A stretch of 64,000 bases of DNA from Aliigemmobacter aestuarii (GCF_004799285.1 NZ_SSND01000005.1:221041-285040), one strand, 5' to 3'; positions 11,460-19,176 are shown, counted from the stretch's first letter. Numbers and translations are program-made. Notes: a model not told the origin generated them from the letters alone.

Positions 11460-11815
11460 CCGGTCCGCTTGGAAATCGTGTTGAGGGATTGCCCTTGCCT
11501 AAGGGCCTGATGGATCGTCCAGCGAAGGCGCGCCTCACGTGACGCAGGGCCTTGCGGCACGGTGATCTTCAGGCGCTGTCCAAGGGCAAAGCTCAGGTGT
11601 CGCTTGACGACGGCAACCGGATCGTCGCTGTAGTCATGGGCGTCCTTCGGCGTCACGCGAAGTTCCCGACCGGCATATTCCAGAAGGAAAGGTTTCAGCA
11701 CGTCAAAGCCGCATTCGTCTTCGATGTCCCAAAGCATTTCAGGAACGTGCATGTCGATACCGGCGCACTCGGCACAGGTCGGGAAAAGCAGGTTCGGGAA
11801 CAGGTCGTTTGCCAT
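11456..11815 (-). pseudogene. Mor-type late-gene activator, C-terminally truncated
   Basis: The 119 residues resemble the Mor/C family: an N-terminal dimerisation part (VPEMLWDIEDECGFDVLKPF), a beta segment (YAGRELRVTPKD) and the start of the helix-turn-helix (RLRWTIHQALRQGQSLNTIS). The frame stops at KRTG, where the recognition helix should follow, so DNA binding should be lost. ATG at 11815 is the likely start, although it has no clear ribosome site. Confidence 0.55.
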
Positions 11816-12239
11816 GCGCACAGGGTAGGGAAACCCTGTCACCTGTCCGACCTTGACAATTGTCGGGGGAAGCGTTCGCGGCGGTGCGGGACACCGCGCC
11901 AAGAGGGACGGGCCTGCCCTCGCAGTCACATGGTTGACCGGCTGACCGAAAATTGCTTTGGCGCGGCGGTGCGGAGGGGTGCCCTATCCCTCACCGGGTC
12001 AAGCCCGACTGGCAAGTGTCGCACGGTAGTACGTTACGCCCTCGCGCCGCACCGGGCAAGCCCCGCAACTGTCACCCCCGCAACCTGCCCGTTAAAGCCC
12101 CATTAAACGGGGCCACAGACGCAAGAGGCCCCCGCGACGGGGCAACGGGGCCGGAACGCCACAAGCGGCCCTGTGGCGCGCTCTGGCGGCAAAACGAGAA
12201 AGGGCGGCACTTTCGCACCGCCCTTGCCGGTCTTTGCCA
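11816..12239. other. Non-coding or decayed stretch inside the prophage remnant
   Basis: No frame gives a recognisable protein. It contains a hairpin at 12200-12225 and otherwise GC-rich filler, and may hold the old promoter of the Mor-like gene. Deletions have probably removed the early phage genes that once lay here. Confidence 0.5.
12200..12225 (-). terminator. Hairpin, possible terminator of the early phage transcript
   Basis: AAGGGCGG (12200-12207) pairs perfectly with CCGCCCTT (12218-12225) across a 10-base loop. On the minus strand it is followed by a T-rich TTTCTCGTTTT. Confidence 0.55.
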
Positions 12240-12702
12240 ATCAACAGAGTGCTTTGACGCAGAACGCGGGTTTCCTCGCGGGAAATCACGATATCGAAGG
12301 CCTCTTCGTCCAGCACGCGCGCGGCAAGGCCGGTTTCCTTGCGCTGCCCCCTCCGCCCGCTCGGCCGAACCCTTGGGCATGTCCAGAATGGGCTGGATGA
12401 TCCGCAGGAGATCCGCCTGCACCTTGAAGCGACCTTCACCGATGCTTTGAATGGCCCCTTCAAGGGCCGTATCATCGCCCCCCCGCCGCGTCCAGCTTGG
12501 CCCGCAACGTCGGGCTGCACCGGTCAAGGTCAAGTGCCCAGACCGTGCCCCCGTTCCCGCCCTTTTGCCCCGGCACCGCGACAACCGGCAACACCTCGCC
12601 CCGCCAGGCATGCCCCTCGGACGCGCGGCGGAAGGCTTTCCGGGCCGCTTGGGGGGACATGCCAACAACTTCGGCGAAGGCTTCGGCGCAAATGGTTTTC
12701 AT
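12240..12702 (-). pseudogene. Mu-type transposase (MuA) remnant, two frameshifts
   Basis: The first 76 codons (12472-12702) read as the N-terminal Mu transposase winged-helix domain: AFAEVVGMSPQAARKAF, then WRGEVLPVV and GGNGGTVWALDLD. The frame then breaks in a run of seven G (12477-12483). Dropping one G continues it as DDTALEGAIQSIGEG and IIQPILDMPKGSAERAE. A second extra G in a five-G run near 12350 leads to RKETGLAARVLDEEAFDIVI. The catalytic DDE core is absent. The last part may belong to another gene joined by deletion. It starts with a 4-base overlap with the upstream gene. Confidence 0.55.
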
Positions 12703-12896
12703 GCGGTTTCGCGCACCTTCGCAAGGAACCGCTTGGCAAGGTCTTGCGACCGTGGGCCAGACCTCTTTCCGGTCAAGGCAAAAGTGACCGCCTGCCGGAC
12801 GAAACCATGTTCGAGGCAGAACGCGTTAAACGATGTGCCGCGCAGGATCAGTTCGGCCCGCACTTCTTTCAATTTGCAGATTGCTACTGTAGACAT
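12699..12896 (-). CDS. Small phage-type DNA-binding protein (Ner-like position)
   Basis: 65 residues forming a single helix-turn-helix-like domain (FNAFCLEHGFVRQAVTFALTG, then KRSGPRSQDLAKRFLAK). It is the first gene on the minus strand, divergent from the repressor, which is where Mu-type phages have ner, the early regulator. The start has AAGGATG upstream. It is probably intact. Confidence 0.6.
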   Translation of the reverse strand: MSTVAICKLKEVRAELILRGTSFNAFCLEHGFVRQAVTFALTGKRSGPRSQDLAKRFLAKVRETA

Positions 12897-12944
12897 GAAA
12901 CATCCTTCGCAAGATAACCGGCGCCGCAGGATGCAACACTAAAG

Positions 12945-12977
12945 GCTCACGTGTGAGCTAAAAGGGTCACAATGTGA
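12945..12977. promoter_or_regulatory. Two palindromic operator candidates in the phage immunity switch
   Basis: GCTCAC-GT-GTGAGC (12945-12958) has perfect 6-base arms. TCAC-AAT-GTGA (12967-12977) has perfect 4-base arms and covers the GTG start of the repressor. Both are built on the half-site TCAC/GTGA and lie between the repressor and the divergent early gene, as expected for operators of either protein. Confidence 0.55.
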
Positions 12978-13420
12978 TCCACGATTGGGATATCATAATT
13001 GACAAGCTAAAGGCTCGGTATCTTGTCGATACAGATCAAGAGCTTGCGAGGGCACTTAAGCTCGGGAGAAGCACGGTAGCGACTTGGCGAAATCGCGGTT
13101 CCGTTCCTGCAAAGTATGTAGAAATCGCAAACAGTGCCGACACGCGCAAGTTCTATGGCGAAACGCCTTGGGATCAGTGGGCACCCTTGGAGAAGGCCGC
13201 AATGCAACTAGCACTTATGCGGTTGATGCGCGACAAACGCCCGATGTTGGATGATTACACCGCCTTTGTGAGACTTGGCCAAGAACTTGGCACAGCGCTT
13301 GCCGAGGAACATGGCCGTGCAGCTCATGAGATTGCCTCGGTAATGGCAGATAATGAGATCGAACAACCAACACGGGCACTTGATTTAATTGTTGCCAAGG
13401 AATTCTTTGGCGCGAAATAG
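12974..13420 (+). CDS. CI-like phage repressor
   Basis: 148 residues. The N-terminal ~65 form a helix-turn-helix of the phage CI repressor type (DTDQELARALKLGRSTVATWRNRG). The rest is helical and has no visible LexA-type peptidase motif. The GTG start has AAAGGG upstream. Its base composition is clearly more AT-rich than the surroundings, supporting foreign origin. It should hold the divergent early promoter shut and seems intact, so it may still be made. Confidence 0.75.
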   Translation: MIHDWDIIIDKLKARYLVDTDQELARALKLGRSTVATWRNRGSVPAKYVEIANSADTRKFYGETPWDQWAPLEKAAMQLALMRLMRDKRPMLDDYTAFVRLGQELGTALAEEHGRAAHEIASVMADNEIEQPTRALDLIVAKEFFGAK

Positions 13421-13440
13421 GTTTCGCAATAGGTTTCGCA
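13417..13440. repeat. Two exact tandem copies of a 12-bp unit at the repressor stop codon
   Basis: ATAGGTTTCGCA is present at 13417-13428 and 13429-13440. The TAG stop of the repressor is inside the first copy. Confidence 0.9.
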
Positions 13441-13487
13441 ATCCCCTCCACATCCAATAAAATCAACAACGTAGCGCCCGCCCCGCG

Positions 13488-13511
13488 TGGCACTATCTTG
13501 TCCAGAATGAA
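13488..13511 (+). repeat. End repeat of the prophage remnant, inner left-end copy
   Basis: Identical over 24 bases to 10566-10589 and in the same orientation. It lies between the repressor and the outer inverted copy. Confidence 0.85.
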
Positions 13512-13577
13512 ATCAGGCCAAGCCGTTGTGTTCGCTGCGATTTTTACCCAATCAAAAGGTGCCCCAATCGCCGCGCC

Positions 13578-13599
13578 TCATTCCGAACAAGAAAGTGCC
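13578..13599 (-). repeat. End repeat of the prophage remnant, outer inverted copy
   Basis: TCATTCCGAACAAGAAAGTGCC is the reverse complement of the end repeat with 19 of 22 bases matching. With the copy at 13488 it forms an inverted pair. As the outermost copy it may mark the true phage left end. Confidence 0.7.
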
Positions 13600-13612
13600 G
13601 CGTCAGGGCTTC

Positions 13613-13653
13613 GCGCCCCCGGACCCCCGCGGGGTATTTCCGTCAGGGTGAAA
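13613..13653 (-). repeat. Dispersed intergenic repeat (TTCANxCTG...AAATAyCCC...GGGG family)
   Basis: Read on the minus strand it starts TTTCACCCTGACGGAAATAC and continues into CCCGCGGGGGTCCGGGGG. Related copies lie at 24710 and 33141, with shorter ones at 40838, 47191 and 50680. Confidence 0.7.
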
Positions 13654-13657
13654 CGGG

Positions 13658-14896
13658 TCAGGCCTTGCTGCTGGGGGCGCCCCCTTCGAAGCGGTTGCCG
13701 TGGCGATAGTCGCAGGGTGCTTCCTGCATCTGCAGGTGCAGGCCGGTTCCGGTGAAGGGATGGGCGCGGGCGAGATCCTCGTCGAAGTCGATGCCGAGGC
13801 CGGGGGCCTCGGGCGGGACGATGTAGCCGTCCTCCCACCGGATCGAATTGCGGATCAGCGCAAGGTGGAACGCCCCGCCGGTCTGGATCGTCTCGGCAAT
13901 GAGAAGGTTCGGGATCGAAGCGGCGAGATGCACATTGGCCGCCCATTCGACCGGGCCTGCGTAAAGATGCGGCGCCATCTCGGCGTTGAAGATCTCGGCC
14001 ATCGCGGCGATCTTCTTCGTTTCCCATATCCCGCCGGAACGCCCAAGCGCCGGTTGCAGGATCTTGACCCCGCCCATGCGCAGGAGCGCGCCGAATTCGG
14101 CCTTGGTTGTCAGCCGTTCGCCAGTGGCCAGCGGGATGCGGACATGGCGCGCGACCTCGGCGAATTCCAGCAGGTTGTCGGGCGGGATCGGCTCTTCGTA
14201 CCAGAGCGGGTTGTAGGGTTCCAGCGCCTGGCCAAGGCGGATCGCGCCCGGCGTGGTGAACTGGCCATGCGTGCCGAACAGAAGATCGGCCCGGTCCCCC
14301 ATCGCCTGCCGGATGGCATGACAGAAGGCGACCGACCGGGTGATGTCGGACATCGCGGGTTCGTGCCCGCCGCGGATCGTGTAGGGGCCGGCGGGATCGA
14401 ACTTCACTGCGGTGAAGCCCTGCGCAACGGCCTTTGCCGCCGCTTCGGCCTGCCAGTCGGGGTTGACCCAGAACTCGGAATGGTCCTGCCCCTCGTCGGG
14501 GTAAAGGTAGGTGTAACTGCGGATGCGGTCGTTCATCCGCCCGCCCAGAAGCGCCCAGACCGGCCGGTTGCGCGCCTTGCCGAGGATGTCCCAGCAGGCG
14601 ATTTCCAGCCCCGCGAAGGCGCCCATGACGGTCGGGTCGGGGCGCTGCGTGAAGCCCGAGGAATAGACGCGGCGGAACATCAGTTCGATGTTCTCGGGGT
14701 TTTCGCCCTGCATGTGGCGGGCAAAGACATCCGCGATCACCGCGCGCATCGCCTCGGGGCCGACGGTTGCGGCATAGCATTCGCCATAGCCGGTGATCCC
14801 GCAGGCGGTGGTCAGTTTCGGAAAGATCCAGTAGCGCCCGCCCCAGCCCGGTGCCGGGGGGGCGACGACGAAGATCTCGAGGTCTTGCAGTTTCAT
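13658..14896 (-). CDS. Mandelate racemase/muconate lactonizing (enolase superfamily) enzyme
   Basis: 412 residues with a capping domain (MKLQDLEIFVV... GYGECY) and a barrel domain. Visible catalytic elements are KFDPAGP, the metal-ligand segment WYEEPIPPDN, TGERLTT and a C-terminal EAPGLGIDFDEDLA. The sequence resembles sugar-acid dehydratases and cycloisomerases of the galactonate dehydratase side. The substrate cannot be read from sequence. AGGAG precedes the ATG. No sugar-acid transporter lies next to it. Confidence 0.85.
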   Translation of the reverse strand: MKLQDLEIFVVAPPAPGWGGRYWIFPKLTTACGITGYGECYAATVGPEAMRAVIADVFARHMQGENPENIELMFRRVYSSGFTQRPDPTVMGAFAGLEIACWDILGKARNRPVWALLGGRMNDRIRSYTYLYPDEGQDHSEFWVNPDWQAEAAAKAVAQGFTAVKFDPAGPYTIRGGHEPAMSDITRSVAFCHAIRQAMGDRADLLFGTHGQFTTPGAIRLGQALEPYNPLWYEEPIPPDNLLEFAEVARHVRIPLATGERLTTKAEFGALLRMGGVKILQPALGRSGGIWETKKIAAMAEIFNAEMAPHLYAGPVEWAANVHLAASIPNLLIAETIQTGGAFHLALIRNSIRWEDGYIVPPEAPGLGIDFDEDLARAHPFTGTGLHLQMQEAPCDYRHGNRFEGGAPSSKA

Positions 14897-15048
14897 GCCT
14901 TGGCTCCTGCCGGAACGGGCCGGCTCAGATGATGATGGCGGGCCACCGCCGCGTCTTCGCGGGGCCGATTGCGATTTCCGCCGCCCAAGATGACCGGGCC
15001 TTTGGTCAAAGGCCAGCCGGAACGCGACGCAAACATGCCGCTTTCGGA

Positions 15049-15765
15049 TCAGCCAAGGCTGTCCGCGATGCGGCGGAGGCGCGCGGCGAGCGCCTCGGGT
15101 GCCGCGAAGAAGGGCGAATGCGAGGTGGGAAGCGTCGTCACATGCCCAGGTGGAAAGGCGGCCGCCATGGTTTCCTGATATTCGGGCGGGATGGCGCGGT
15201 CTTCGGTGCAGCGGATGTAGTGGCGCGGCACGCTGCCATAGCGCCCAGTCAGGATCACGGGGGTTTCCTGCGGCAGGACCGGTTCGGGGCAGAGGTGCCG
15301 CGCGGCGAAATCCACCGTGCCTGGCGGGCAGTCATGATAGAACTTGTCCTCGATCATCGCGGGATCGAAGGAGAATGTGACGCGATCCTCCGACAGGCGG
15401 ATCGCGGGGGCCAGGGGCTGTCGCGGCCCGTCCTTGCGCATCCGGGCGAGCGAATGGCCGGAAACGGGTACATAGGCGCAGACATAGACCAGCATGGCGA
15501 CCCGTTCCGGGTCCATTTCCGCGGCCAGCGAAATCGGGAAACCCGCCATCGAATGACCGACCACGATCGTCGGGCGGTCGATCGCGTCAAGGATCGCCCG
15601 CGCATAGCCTTCGAGCCTCGCGTCCGAGGCCGGGGTCGGATCGTCGCCATGTGCGGGCAGGTCGATCGCGCGGGCGGTCAGGCCCTCGGCCGCCAGCGCG
15701 GGGATCACGTCGCGCCAGCACCAGGCGCCGTGGCAGGAACCGTGGACAAGCAGAAGGTCGGTCAT
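15049..15765 (-). CDS. Alpha/beta hydrolase (esterase of the HNL/SABP2 type)
   Basis: 238 residues starting with the oxyanion segment LLVHGSCHGAWCW. The nucleophile elbow is GHSMAG (Ser about 91), and the catalytic His lies in LPTSHSPFFAAP near the C-terminus. Close relatives are small-ester hydrolases. The substrate is unknown. The gene stands alone, with AGGTG before the ATG. Confidence 0.85.
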   Translation of the reverse strand: MTDLLLVHGSCHGAWCWRDVIPALAAEGLTARAIDLPAHGDDPTPASDARLEGYARAILDAIDRPTIVVGHSMAGFPISLAAEMDPERVAMLVYVCAYVPVSGHSLARMRKDGPRQPLAPAIRLSEDRVTFSFDPAMIEDKFYHDCPPGTVDFAARHLCPEPVLPQETPVILTGRYGSVPRHYIRCTEDRAIPPEYQETMAAAFPPGHVTTLPTSHSPFFAAPEALAARLRRIADSLG

Positions 15766-15832
15766 GGCGCACCTGTCGGGTTTGTGCAGGTCAAGGGGCG
15801 AAGTTGCGGCCCAAGGCCTGTGGATTGATCGG

Positions 15833-15896
15833 TTTCAGACATGGTCAAGGTCAGACATGGGCAAGGTCAGACATGGGCAAGGTCAGACATGGGCGA
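15833..15896. repeat. Four tandem copies of a 16-bp unit
   Basis: GGTCAGACATGGGCAA occurs exactly at 15849-15864 and 15865-15880, with near-copies at 15833-15848 and 15881-15896. The last copy contains the stop codon and final codons of the minus-strand hydrolase gene at 15883. Confidence 0.95.
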
Positions 15897-16671
15897 TCCG
15901 GGTCAGAAATCCCGTAACCGCGGCGGCATATTCCGCGGGTTTTTCCACGAACGGCAGGTGCCCTGCGCCGCGGATCAGGCAGAAATCGGCCCCGAGGATC
16001 AGTTCGGCCGTTTCGCGCACCAGATCGGGCGGTGTCGATCCGTCATCCGCCCCGGCGATCGCCAGCGCGGGCAGGGTAAGCGTTGCCGTCGGGGTGTAGA
16101 AATCGGTGCCCGCGATCGCGGCGGCGCCTCCCGTCCAGCCGCGCGGGTCGCAGGCCAGCAGCCTTTGCCGGAACGGTTCTGCCCCGCCTGCGAGCCGGAA
16201 AGACCGCCCGAACCAGCGTTCCACTGTCGCATCGGCAATGGCGGCCATGCCGCCTGTGCGGACCGCCTCGATCCGCGCGTCCCAATGGGGGGCGATGCCG
16301 ATCCGCGCGGCGGTGTTCGACAGGATCAGCCCCCGCACCAGATCCAGCCGCTTGACGGCCAGCCCCTGCGCGATCATCCCGCCGATGGACAGACCCAGCA
16401 CCACCGCCTCTTTCACCGCCAGGTGTTCCATCAGCCGTTCTACATCGCGGACCAGCGCCCCCATCGCGTAGGGCGGGTCGGGCACGTCTGACCGGCCATG
16501 CCCGCGCATGTCGGGACGGATGAGCCGCAGGCCGGTCGGAAGCAATGGCAGGATCGGATCGAAAAGACCGCCATCAAGGCCAAGCGCGTGCAGAAGAACC
16601 ACCGCAGGCCCGTCTTTCGGGCCATCGTCCTGATAGCTTAGGCGAAGATCGGGAAGAAAGACTGTCGGCAT
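15883..16671 (-). CDS. Alpha/beta hydrolase, 3-oxoadipate enol-lactonase-like (PcaD family)
   Basis: 262 residues with the PcaD pattern: VVLLHALGLDGGLF, DMRGHGRS, nucleophile GLSIGG (Ser about 97), acid in AGADDGSTPP and His in GAGHLPFVEKP. The classic enzyme opens 3-oxoadipate enol-lactone in protocatechuate breakdown, but no other pca genes are here, so another lactone or ester is possible. The start overlaps the stop of the upstream gene by one base (TGATG). It is the last gene of a four-gene operon starting at 19176. Confidence 0.8.
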   Translation of the reverse strand: MPTVFLPDLRLSYQDDGPKDGPAVVLLHALGLDGGLFDPILPLLPTGLRLIRPDMRGHGRSDVPDPPYAMGALVRDVERLMEHLAVKEAVVLGLSIGGMIAQGLAVKRLDLVRGLILSNTAARIGIAPHWDARIEAVRTGGMAAIADATVERWFGRSFRLAGGAEPFRQRLLACDPRGWTGGAAAIAGTDFYTPTATLTLPALAIAGADDGSTPPDLVRETAELILGADFCLIRGAGHLPFVEKPAEYAAAVTGFLTRIAHV

Positions 16672-17669
16672 CAGGCGAAGCGGGTCAGCGTTTCGCGATA
16701 AAGCGCGGGATCCACATTGCCGCCGGTGGCGATGCAGAACACCGTGTCGCCCGCGATTTCGTCCTTGCGGAACAGGGCCGCGGCGAGGCTGACCGCGCCG
16801 CCCGGCTCCAGCACGATGTGCAGGTGCTGGAACGCCAGCGCCATGGCGTGCAGGGCCTCGTCATCCGTGACCACAAGGCCCGGCCCCGCCAGACGTTCCA
16901 GAACCGGCAGCGTCAGCAGGCCTGGCGAGGGCGTGACGATGGCATCGCAGACCGATCCGCCCATTGTCGCGTTGCGCTGGCGGGTGCCGCTGGCCAGTGA
17001 CCGCGCGGTGTCATCGAAGCCCGCCGGTTCGCAGGTGCGCACACGCAGGCCCGGCGCGCGGCTTTCCAGCGCCAGCGCGATCCCGGCGGCAAGCCCGCCA
17101 CCGCCGCAGCAGACCAGCACATCGGCGTGCAGCGCCTCAAGATGTGCGGCCTGCTCTGCCAGTTCGAGGCCCGCCGTTCCCTGGCCTGCAATGACCTGCG
17201 GGTCGTCGAACGGCTTGATCAGCGTTAGGCCGCGGTCCGAAGCGATCGCGCCGCCGATCGCGTCCCGGTCGTCCGTTTCGCGATCATAGAGCACCACCTC
17301 GGCGCCAAGCGCCCTGGTGTTGTCGATCTTCACCCGCGGGGCGTCGGCGGGCATGACGATGACGCAGGGTGCCCCCATCGCCGCCGCCGCCCGTGCCACG
17401 CCCTGCGCATGGTTGCCCGAGGAATAGGCGATCACCCCGCGCGCCCGCACCTCGGGGGCAAGGGCCGAAACCGCCGCCCATCCCCCGCGCACCTTGAAGC
17501 TGCCGGTGGGCTGAAGGCATTCCGCCTTCACCAGCAGGCGCCGCCCGGCGATCGCATCCAGAAACGGCGAATGGAGCAGCGGCGTGCGCAGCACATGGTC
17601 GCGCAGCCTGAGGGCGGTGGCCTCGATCTCGACGATGCCGGGGGCGGTCTGGTGCGGGGTGGACGTCAT
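16671..17669 (-). CDS. Threonine/serine dehydratase-like PLP enzyme
   Basis: 332 residues of PLP fold type II. The PLP lysine is in PTGSFKVRGG, the substrate loop is SSGNHAQGVA, and the phosphate-binding glycines are in CCGGGGLAAG. There is no C-terminal ACT domain, so it is not the feedback-regulated IlvA. It should deaminate or racemise a hydroxy-amino acid such as threonine, serine or 3-hydroxyaspartate. Its ATG overlaps the upstream stop by 4 bases. Confidence 0.85.
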   Translation of the reverse strand: MTSTPHQTAPGIVEIEATALRLRDHVLRTPLLHSPFLDAIAGRRLLVKAECLQPTGSFKVRGGWAAVSALAPEVRARGVIAYSSGNHAQGVARAAAAMGAPCVIVMPADAPRVKIDNTRALGAEVVLYDRETDDRDAIGGAIASDRGLTLIKPFDDPQVIAGQGTAGLELAEQAAHLEALHADVLVCCGGGGLAAGIALALESRAPGLRVRTCEPAGFDDTARSLASGTRQRNATMGGSVCDAIVTPSPGLLTLPVLERLAGPGLVVTDDEALHAMALAFQHLHIVLEPGGAVSLAAALFRKDEIAGDTVFCIATGGNVDPALYRETLTRFA

Positions 17670-18490
17670 GCGGGCAGGGCCTTGAGAAAGCGTGCGATCA
17701 CCGAAAGGCTTTCGGGTTCGTCGAGGAAGGGGATATGTGCGCGGTCGGGCACATCGGCAAAGATCATGTCGGGGCGGCGGCGGCGCATCTCGGCCACGGT
17801 CTCGGGTGACAGAAGATCCGAATTCGCGCCGCGGATCAGCGCCACGGGCAACCCGGCACAGGCGTCGAACAGGGGCCAAAGGTCCACGGGCGGGCCCTTG
17901 AACGCGTCAAGGAACGCATCGCGCAGGGCAGGGTCGTAGGTGATCTTCAGGCCCCGGTCGGCCGCGTGGTAATGCAGCCGCGCCTCGGCCAGCCAGCGGT
18001 CGGCGGGCACGTTGGCAAAGCCGGGCATGGTGCCGGGCAGGGCGGCGGCCAGGTCCTCGTGCGTGCGGGCGCGCGGGTTGCGCCCGACATAGTCGAAGAT
18101 CCGCTCCAGCCCGCGGCGTTCGATCACCGGGCCGATGTCGTTCAGGCAAAGCCCAAGCAGCCGGTCGCGGGCCATCGCGGCCAGCAGCATGCCGATCATC
18201 CCCCCGCGCGAGGTTCCGATGACCGCGGCCTTGCCGATGCCCAGATGATCCAGCAGTTCAAGCGCGTCGCGCGCTTCCTGAGGCACGTTATAGGTGGCGG
18301 CGCCGGTCCACTGGCTGCCGCCGCGCCCGCGGTAATCCATGCGGATCAGGCGCAGGGGGGGCAGGTGGGGTTTGAGATAGTCGAAATCGCCATGCGTCCG
18401 CGTCAGGCCCGGCAGGCACAAAAGCGGCAGGCCCTCGCCTTCGTCGAGAAAGGCGATGCGCGTGCCGTCGGTGGTGTGAAAATGCTGCAT
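17666..18490 (-). CDS. Alpha/beta hydrolase
   Basis: 274 residues. The oxyanion segment is LCLPGLTRTHGDF, then MDYRGRGGS, nucleophile GTSRGG (Ser about 93), acid near RGANSDLLS and catalytic His in PDRAHIPFLDEP. The substrate is unknown. It begins one base before the end of the haloacid dehalogenase gene (TGATG), and its stop overlaps the next start, so it lies inside the operon. Confidence 0.85.
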   Translation of the reverse strand: MQHFHTTDGTRIAFLDEGEGLPLLCLPGLTRTHGDFDYLKPHLPPLRLIRMDYRGRGGSQWTGAATYNVPQEARDALELLDHLGIGKAAVIGTSRGGMIGMLLAAMARDRLLGLCLNDIGPVIERRGLERIFDYVGRNPRARTHEDLAAALPGTMPGFANVPADRWLAEARLHYHAADRGLKITYDPALRDAFLDAFKGPPVDLWPLFDACAGLPVALIRGANSDLLSPETVAEMRRRRPDMIFADVPDRAHIPFLDEPESLSVIARFLKALPA

Positions 18491-19176
18491 CAGAGCGCCC
18501 TTGCAAGGTCGGGAATGGCGGACAGGTCGGGCATCACATGGGCCGGGCCATGCGACAGGCGGTCCTGCGGCAGGCCCGCGCGGTTCACCCAGACGGTGGC
18601 AAAGCCGTAGCCGGAAGCGCCCGCCACGTCCCAGCCGTTCGACGAGACGAACAGAACCTGTTCCGGGCGCAGGCCGAACCGGGCAGTGGCCAGGGAATAG
18701 ACCCGCGCGTCGGGCTTGAAGACCCCGACCTCCTCCACCGAGAGGACGGCATCCAGATGCGCGCCGATGCCGGCCGACCGGACCGCCGCGCCCAGCATCG
18801 CGGGGGCGCCGTTGGAAAGGATCGCCGTCGCAAGGCCGTGCCCCTTCAGCGCGGCCAGAACGGCGGGCACCTCGGAATAGGCGGGCAGCGCATCGTAAAG
18901 CGCCAGCAGGCGCGCGCGCAGCGCCGGATCGACCAGCCCCGCCGCCTCCATCGCCCAGTCAAGACCATCGGCTGTCACCTTCGCGAAATCGGCGTGGATG
19001 CGGGTGATGGCGCGCAGCCAGGTGTATTCTAGCTGCTTTCGGCGCCAGTCTTCGGCCAGCCTGGGCCAGATCGCGGCCAGCCTTTCGCCCCCCGGTTCGG
19101 CCGCAGCGGCACGCGCGGCGCCGGCGACGTCGAACAGCGTGCCATAGGCATCGAAGACCACGGCTTGGATCGGCAT
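18490..19176 (-). CDS. Haloacid dehalogenase, type II (L-2-haloacid dehalogenase-like)
   Basis: 228 residues. Asp nucleophile in VVFDAYGTLFD (about residue 8), ILSNGAP (motif II), a Lys in GVFKPDARVY, and a last motif VSSNGWDVAGA. The SSNxxD ending is typical for L-2-haloacid dehalogenases, which turn 2-halo acids into D-2-hydroxy acids. AGGAGG precedes the start. It is the first gene of the 19176-15883 operon. Confidence 0.87.
   Translation of the reverse strand: MPIQAVVFDAYGTLFDVAGAARAAAAEPGGERLAAIWPRLAEDWRRKQLEYTWLRAITRIHADFAKVTADGLDWAMEAAGLVDPALRARLLALYDALPAYSEVPAVLAALKGHGLATAILSNGAPAMLGAAVRSAGIGAHLDAVLSVEEVGVFKPDARVYSLATARFGLRPEQVLFVSSNGWDVAGASGYGFATVWVNRAGLPQDRLSHGPAHVMPDLSAIPDLARAL

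Larger units (their letters stand above)
10566..13603 (-). mobile_element. Decayed Mu-like transposable prophage remnant
   Basis: Gene order from 13.4 down to 10.6 kb follows a Mu-type phage reduced by large deletions: CI-like repressor (opposite strand), small DNA-binding early protein, transposase N-terminus, Mor-type activator, C-terminus of the I protease, and a late DNA-binding gene. A 24-bp sequence occurs exactly at 10566 and 13488, with an inverted, diverged copy at 13578, fitting transposase binding sites at phage ends. No head or tail genes, no intact transposase and no lysis genes remain, so it cannot move by itself. The exact end bases are uncertain. Confidence 0.75.

Noticed and set aside
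11953..12450. Plus-strand frame of 165 codons across the prophage remnant
   Set aside because: Low-complexity Arg/Pro/Ala translation, runs through a terminator-like hairpin and lies opposite recognisable phage fragments.
10566..13511. Simple integrase-type att sites flanking a genomic island
   Set aside because: The 24-bp direct repeats would fit, but no integrase gene is inside and the third, inverted copy fits transposase binding sites of a Mu-like phage better. The att explanation is not fully excluded.
15833..15896. CRISPR-like array
   Set aside because: The 16-bp units are contiguous with no spacers.
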